This document shows positions 60,723 to 64,000 of a stretch of DNA of 64,000 nt, piece by piece. This stretch comes from CAWDMC01 sp963803295 (GTDB taxonomy: Bacteria > Acidobacteriota > Terriglobia > UBA7540): the NCBI GenBank assembly GCA_963803295.1, contig CAWDMC010000023.1:434001-498000 (forward strand), in the 5' to 3' direction. Position numbers and translations under genes: made by a program. A model generated the notes under the pieces. The model was not told the origin of the DNA. It saw nothing but the letters and a program-made list of their open reading frames with translations, and did no database searches. Within the stretch, counting starts at the first letter, position 1, and every line of letters begins with the position of its first letter.

Positions 60723-61073
60723 CTATTTCCCTTCCTTGATGGCGTCCTGTATTTGGTGATACCGATCGCGAAGCAACTGAATGCCAACGCGGAACTGGAG
60801 CTGCGTCTGGGCGAGCAGCATGCTTTCCCGATCCATGCTGACGTTATTGCCGTCGGGAGCCTCGACCAGGTTCTGCACCTGTTGTACTTGCGGTTGCGAA
60901 GGCCCGCTCGCCATGCTGGCTCGCTGCAGCTCTTTCTTGAAATCGATGTCCAGTGTCCGGTAGTGAGGCGTATCGATATTGGCAATGTTGCCCGCCACCA
61001 GACTCTGCCGGTAGGCGGTCAGACTGACGTAGCGTTCGAGTTCTTTAAACTGTGGTGTATCAAGCCAACTCAT
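60723..61073 (-). CDS. flgB: flagellar basal-body rod protein FlgB
   Basis: FlgB forms part of the proximal rod. The protein has 116 residues with YVSLTAYRQSLVAGNIANID and TPHYRTLDIDFKKEL. The ATG at 61073 has AGGAG six bases upstream, inside the end of the regulator gene, so it is preferred over the TTG at 61079. Only two bases separate the regulator stop from this start. It is the first structural gene of the operon. Confidence 0.94.
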   Translation of the reverse strand: MSWLDTPQFKELERYVSLTAYRQSLVAGNIANIDTPHYRTLDIDFKKELQRASMASGPSQPQVQQVQNLVEAPDGNNVSMDRESMLLAQTQLQFRVGIQLLRDRYHQIQDAIKEGK

Positions 61074-61075
61074 GC

Positions 61076-62473
61076 TCAACTCCTCGGCGAAAGCGGAAGA
61101 CCGATCGCCATCTGTTCCTTGGGCGGCAGGCCGTATTCGCGAATCTTATTGCGCACCGTGCGAATGCTGACGCCCAGCATCTCGGCAGCGCGGGTGCGAT
61201 TTCCTCCGGTGGCTTCGAGCGTCCGCGAGAGCAGTTGCCGCTCTGCTTCCTGCAGCGTGAGTCCGGCCGCCAGCGCCGACTGAGGGTGCGCCGGTTCGGG
61301 GATCTCCATGCCTTCCATGACTTCCGGGCCGATCACCGATGTTGTCGAAAGCGCCAGGGCGCGCCGGACGAAGTTCTCGAGTTCGCGGACGTTGCCAGGC
61401 CAGTCGTACTGCTGCATCTTTTCGAGCAGCTCCGGGGAAAAGCGCACGGCGCCGCGAGCGGAGCGTGCCGCGTAGCGTCGCACGAAAGATTCGGCGAGTT
61501 CGGGGATGTCTGGGTGGCGTTCGCGCAGCGGCGGAATGCCCATGGGAATTACGTTCAGGCGGTAATAGAGATCGAGGCGGAACTTTCCTTCGTCCAGCAG
61601 ATCGCGCAGGCTGCGGTTGGTGGTGGCGATCACCCGCACGTCAATCGGAATGGACCGGGTGTCACCGAGACGATCGACTTCGCGCTCCTGCAGAACGCGC
61701 AGTAGTTTCGGCTGCAGGGTCAGAGGCATCTCGCCGATTTCATCGAGGAGCAGCGTCCCGCCATTCGCCAATTCGAACTTGCCCGGTTTGGGAGCGATAG
61801 CGCCGGTGAAAGCGCCGCGCACGTGTCCAAATAGCTCGCTTTCGAGCAGGGTGTCGGGGAAGGCCGCGCAGTTCACGGCGACGAACGGCCCCTGGCGGCG
61901 GGGGCTGGAGTTGTGGATGAAACGCGCGAGCACTTCTTTGCCCGTGCCGCTCTCAGCTTCCACCAGAACGTCCGCATCGGTCTGCGCCGCCTGCCGTGCC
62001 CGCGCCAGCAGCGCTCGAAACTGGGGCGAACTGCCCACTACGCGATCGCTGGCCGGTCCGGCAGGTTCCACGGTTTCTACCTCGGCAACGGCTTGACCCG
62101 CCAGCACGCGGTCGGCAAGGTCCTTCAACTGCTCGAACGAGACGGGCTTGATGAGGAAGTCGACGGCGCCTTCCCTCATGGCCGAAACGGCGTCCGGCAC
62201 CGTGCCAAAGGCGGTCAGCAGAATAACGGCTGTTTCCGGCGCGAGCGCGCGGACTCCTTGCATCACGCTGAGGCCATCGCCGTCGGGCATGCGCATGTCA
62301 GTCACGACCAGCGGGCAGGGCCGAGACCCGAACATGGCCAGCGCTTCGTTCTTTCCTGATGCGGTACGCACTCGCCAGCCCTGGCGGAGAAAGTTGGCCT
62401 CGAGCGCTTTGCGCATCCCCAGTTCGTCATCGACCACCAGAACTTCCCTCATCCCGACTTTCTCCTGTGTCAT
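61076..62473 (-). CDS. sigma-54-dependent response regulator (NtrC/FlrC-like)
   Basis: The 465-residue protein has a receiver domain (VLVVDDELGMRKAL, phospho-acceptor Asp in VVTDMRMPDGDGL, Lys in DFLIKPVSFEQL), an AAA+ domain with Walker A VEAESGTGKEVLAR, GAFTGA in VRGAFTGAIAPKPG, TLLLDEIGEMPLT, RLDLYYRLNVIP, and a Fis-type helix-turn-helix (NRTRAAEMLGVSIRTVRNKI). The P-loop starts AES where GET is usual. With the upstream kinase and the downstream flg genes it is most probably the flagellar class II/III regulator (FlrC/FlgR-like). GAAGGGA precedes the ATG. Confidence 0.93.
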   Translation of the reverse strand: MTQEKVGMREVLVVDDELGMRKALEANFLRQGWRVRTASGKNEALAMFGSRPCPLVVTDMRMPDGDGLSVMQGVRALAPETAVILLTAFGTVPDAVSAMREGAVDFLIKPVSFEQLKDLADRVLAGQAVAEVETVEPAGPASDRVVGSSPQFRALLARARQAAQTDADVLVEAESGTGKEVLARFIHNSSPRRQGPFVAVNCAAFPDTLLESELFGHVRGAFTGAIAPKPGKFELANGGTLLLDEIGEMPLTLQPKLLRVLQEREVDRLGDTRSIPIDVRVIATTNRSLRDLLDEGKFRLDLYYRLNVIPMGIPPLRERHPDIPELAESFVRRYAARSARGAVRFSPELLEKMQQYDWPGNVRELENFVRRALALSTTSVIGPEVMEGMEIPEPAHPQSALAAGLTLQEAERQLLSRTLEATGGNRTRAAEMLGVSIRTVRNKIREYGLPPKEQMAIGLPLSPRS

Positions 62474-62544
62474 TCCGTCCCTTCAGAGTCCGTGTGACGA
62501 TTGTCTGTGTTCCTGCCGATGCCTATAGTCCTTCGCTGTGCGGT

Positions 62545-63933
62545 TCATGCCTGCTCCGCGCATGCCGGCAAAAGCGCCTTTGAACGGCGTCGTTCACGGG
62601 TTTCATTGGTCGACTCGCCTTCGGTGAGCTGACGCGCGGCCAGCAGAGGCAACCCAATCGTGAAGGTCGTTCCCTTGCCTACGATGCTCGCGACTGAGAT
62701 TGATCCTTGGTGCTGTTCGACCACTGTTTTGCACACGGCGAGACCAAGACCGGGGTGGACTGCGTTCGAAGAATATCCCGCCTGAAAGATCTTCTCGATG
62801 TTCTCCGGGGCGATGCCCACGCCTTCATCCTCGAACTCGACTCGGGCCAGACCGCCTGATTGTTGCGGCTCAGCCGCAACGCGCACTCGCAGTTTCCCGC
62901 CCGGTGACATGGCGCGAAAGGCGTTGCTCGCGAGATTGAAGAAGACCTGCTGCAACCGGTGTGGATCCGCTCGCAGCCAGATCTCTTCGGCCGGCTTCGA
63001 GAACTCGATCCCCATCGCCTGCTGTAAGGCCAGGGGTTGAAGAAACTGCAGGGTATCATCGAGGAGCCTGGTCAGATTCACCATAATGGTCTGCAGCGGT
63101 GCCTGGCTGTGGAATTGCAGCACGTTGTTGACCGTAGCCGAGAGGGCTCGCAAGCCAGCTTGCAGGTGAACCACCCACTGGCTGACTTCCGGCTGTTCAC
63201 CGGTGGCCTCGGCGATGAGCCCGGTGAAGAGCTCCAGGCTGCCAAGTGGGTTGCGGATCTCGTGCGCCAGCAGCGCCGTCATCTCTGCCAGGGCCTGCAT
63301 GCGACGGGCTTTCTCGCGCTCCATCTGCAGTCGCTTCTGCTCGGTGGTGTCGCGGAGGATAAATACCAGTTCTTCGCGCGCCGCCGCGTTTTCCGTTAAC
63401 AAGGCGCAGGAGACGCCGATCGAGCGAGGGCCTTCGGGCGCTTCAAGCATCCACACGCGCTCGGCCCCGGGGTCATCGAAGATGATCTCGGCCAGCACGC
63501 GCTGTAGGCTTACCGGTATGGGCGTGGAGAACTCGATCTGATCGCTCGGATTCGCCCTCAGCATGCGATCGGCTTCAGGATTGGCGAAACATAGGCGCAG
63601 ATCGCGGTCGACGACGAGTACACCACAGGGGAGTCCGGCCAGAATGCGCCCTAGATATCTGCGCATTCGCTGATTCTCAGCGAGGCTGCGGGCCAGATCG
63701 CGATTCTTGTTTTCCAGTTCCTGGCGCAGCCGCGCTACTTCGGACTGAAGATGACCATACGATTGTTCGAGCGATCCGGCCACATGCACGAACGCTTCAA
63801 ATGCCTGCGCCAAGGACACCGGGCTGGGAGGGGCCGGTGCTTTCGGATCCTCATTGAACCGCCCGTCCGCCGCGTAGGCGGGGTCAGGAGCTTCTTGCCG
63901 TGTCTGTTCGACCGCACTAGGCAAACTTGTCAT
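62545..63933 (-). CDS. cytoplasmic PAS-type sensor histidine kinase (FlrB/FlgS-like)
   Basis: The kinase lacks membrane helices. A coiled segment (SYGHLQSEVARLRQELENKN, about 60-90) precedes a PAS domain (LAGLPCGVLVVDRDLRLCFA), then the H-box LLAHEIRNPLGSLELFTGLI, the N-box FNLASNAFRAM, G1 FEDEGVGIAPENIEKIF and G2 GLGLAVCKTVVEQHQGSIS. It should phosphorylate the regulator encoded 71 bases downstream. Soluble kinases of this layout (FlrB, FlgS) sense flagellar assembly. ATG 63933 is preferred because a sigma-54 promoter ends about five bases upstream; a GTG at 63945 would precede the predicted transcription start. Confidence 0.9.
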   Translation of the reverse strand: MTSLPSAVEQTRQEAPDPAYAADGRFNEDPKAPAPPSPVSLAQAFEAFVHVAGSLEQSYGHLQSEVARLRQELENKNRDLARSLAENQRMRRYLGRILAGLPCGVLVVDRDLRLCFANPEADRMLRANPSDQIEFSTPIPVSLQRVLAEIIFDDPGAERVWMLEAPEGPRSIGVSCALLTENAAAREELVFILRDTTEQKRLQMEREKARRMQALAEMTALLAHEIRNPLGSLELFTGLIAEATGEQPEVSQWVVHLQAGLRALSATVNNVLQFHSQAPLQTIMVNLTRLLDDTLQFLQPLALQQAMGIEFSKPAEEIWLRADPHRLQQVFFNLASNAFRAMSPGGKLRVRVAAEPQQSGGLARVEFEDEGVGIAPENIEKIFQAGYSSNAVHPGLGLAVCKTVVEQHQGSISVASIVGKGTTFTIGLPLLAARQLTEGESTNETRERRRSKALLPACAEQA

Positions 63934-63949
63934 ACCAACTTGCACTCAT

Positions 63950-63963
63950 GCAAGGTGGGGGCC
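63950..63963 (-). promoter_or_regulatory. putative sigma-54 promoter of the flagellar operon
   Basis: On the minus strand TTGGCCCCCACCTTGCAT contains GG (63962-63963) and GC (63950-63951) with exactly ten bases between, the required -24/-12 spacing, with good TGGC and TTGCA context. Transcription would start near 63938, so the leader before ATG 63933 would be only about five bases. Both the downstream regulator and the FhlA-like protein use sigma-54. Confidence 0.65.
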
Positions 63964-64000
63964 AACCTAAGCCGCTATTACGTGAGATTCCTCTCATTCC

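Overview
The window looks like chromosomal DNA from an acidobacterium (phylum Acidobacteriota). This is an inference. It rests on the high-GC coding style, many secreted FG-GAP/ASPIC, TPR and Tat-dependent proteins, an N-terminal MPPKY..LTPARLAAARANL-type protein that I associate with that phylum, and short dispersed hairpin repeats. No rRNA, tRNA, CRISPR array or replication origin was seen. Function calls come from reading motifs and remembered family sequences; no database search was run.

Left part, 2-18 kb, minus strand: one long directional gene set. Transcription order is: transcarboxylase 5S, transcarboxylase 12S, a small OadG-like subunit, the 1.3S biotin carrier, methylmalonyl-CoA epimerase, mutase small and large subunits, a 46-bp REP-like tandem array with a RAYT transposase, the MeaB GTPase, a succinyl-CoA CoA-transferase, and then bioB-bioF-bioD-bioA. 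These are the carboxyl-transfer and carbon-rearrangement steps of the Wood-Werkman (methylmalonyl-CoA) propionate cycle, next to synthesis of the biotin that the transcarboxylase needs. No ATP-dependent biotin carboxylase lies in the set, which favours true transcarboxylation.

18-30 kb: a nucleotidyltransferase with its small partner, a secreted protein, an ECF sigma/anti-sigma pair with a secretin-like exported protein, a GNAT protein, MazG, a complete 2.0-kb insertion sequence (transposase plus DUF6788 protein) with defined ends, a DUF4230 protein, MutM, and a lone nuoB broken by a one-base frameshift.

30-43 kb, mostly plus strand: a FhlA-like sigma-54 activator between two Tat-exported sugar-isomerase-like proteins, purF-lepB-purM-purN, a vapBC pair that overlaps tyrS, a DksA-type zinc finger/PP2C phosphatase gene split by an in-frame amber codon, and a lipid kinase.

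43-53 kb: a LysW-like zinc ribbon, a putative HExxH protein, a 1287-residue FG-GAP/ASPIC/redoxin/TPR fusion, a catalase-like heme protein, a vanadium-haloperoxidase/PAP2-like protein and a co-transcribed outer-membrane barrel protein.

53.8-64 kb, minus strand: a flagellar operon in the order histidine kinase, sigma-54 response regulator, flgB, flgC, fliE, fliF, fliG, fliH, fliI, (DUF559 endonuclease), fliJ. It is preceded by a well-spaced sigma-54 promoter. A DUF559 endonuclease flanked by inverted repeats has entered between fliI and fliJ.

Three genes (79-1814, nuoB, DksA-PP2C) are broken by single small lesions. These could be real decay or errors in a draft or metagenomic assembly. Where a strong ribosome-binding site points to an internal start, the shorter start is given.
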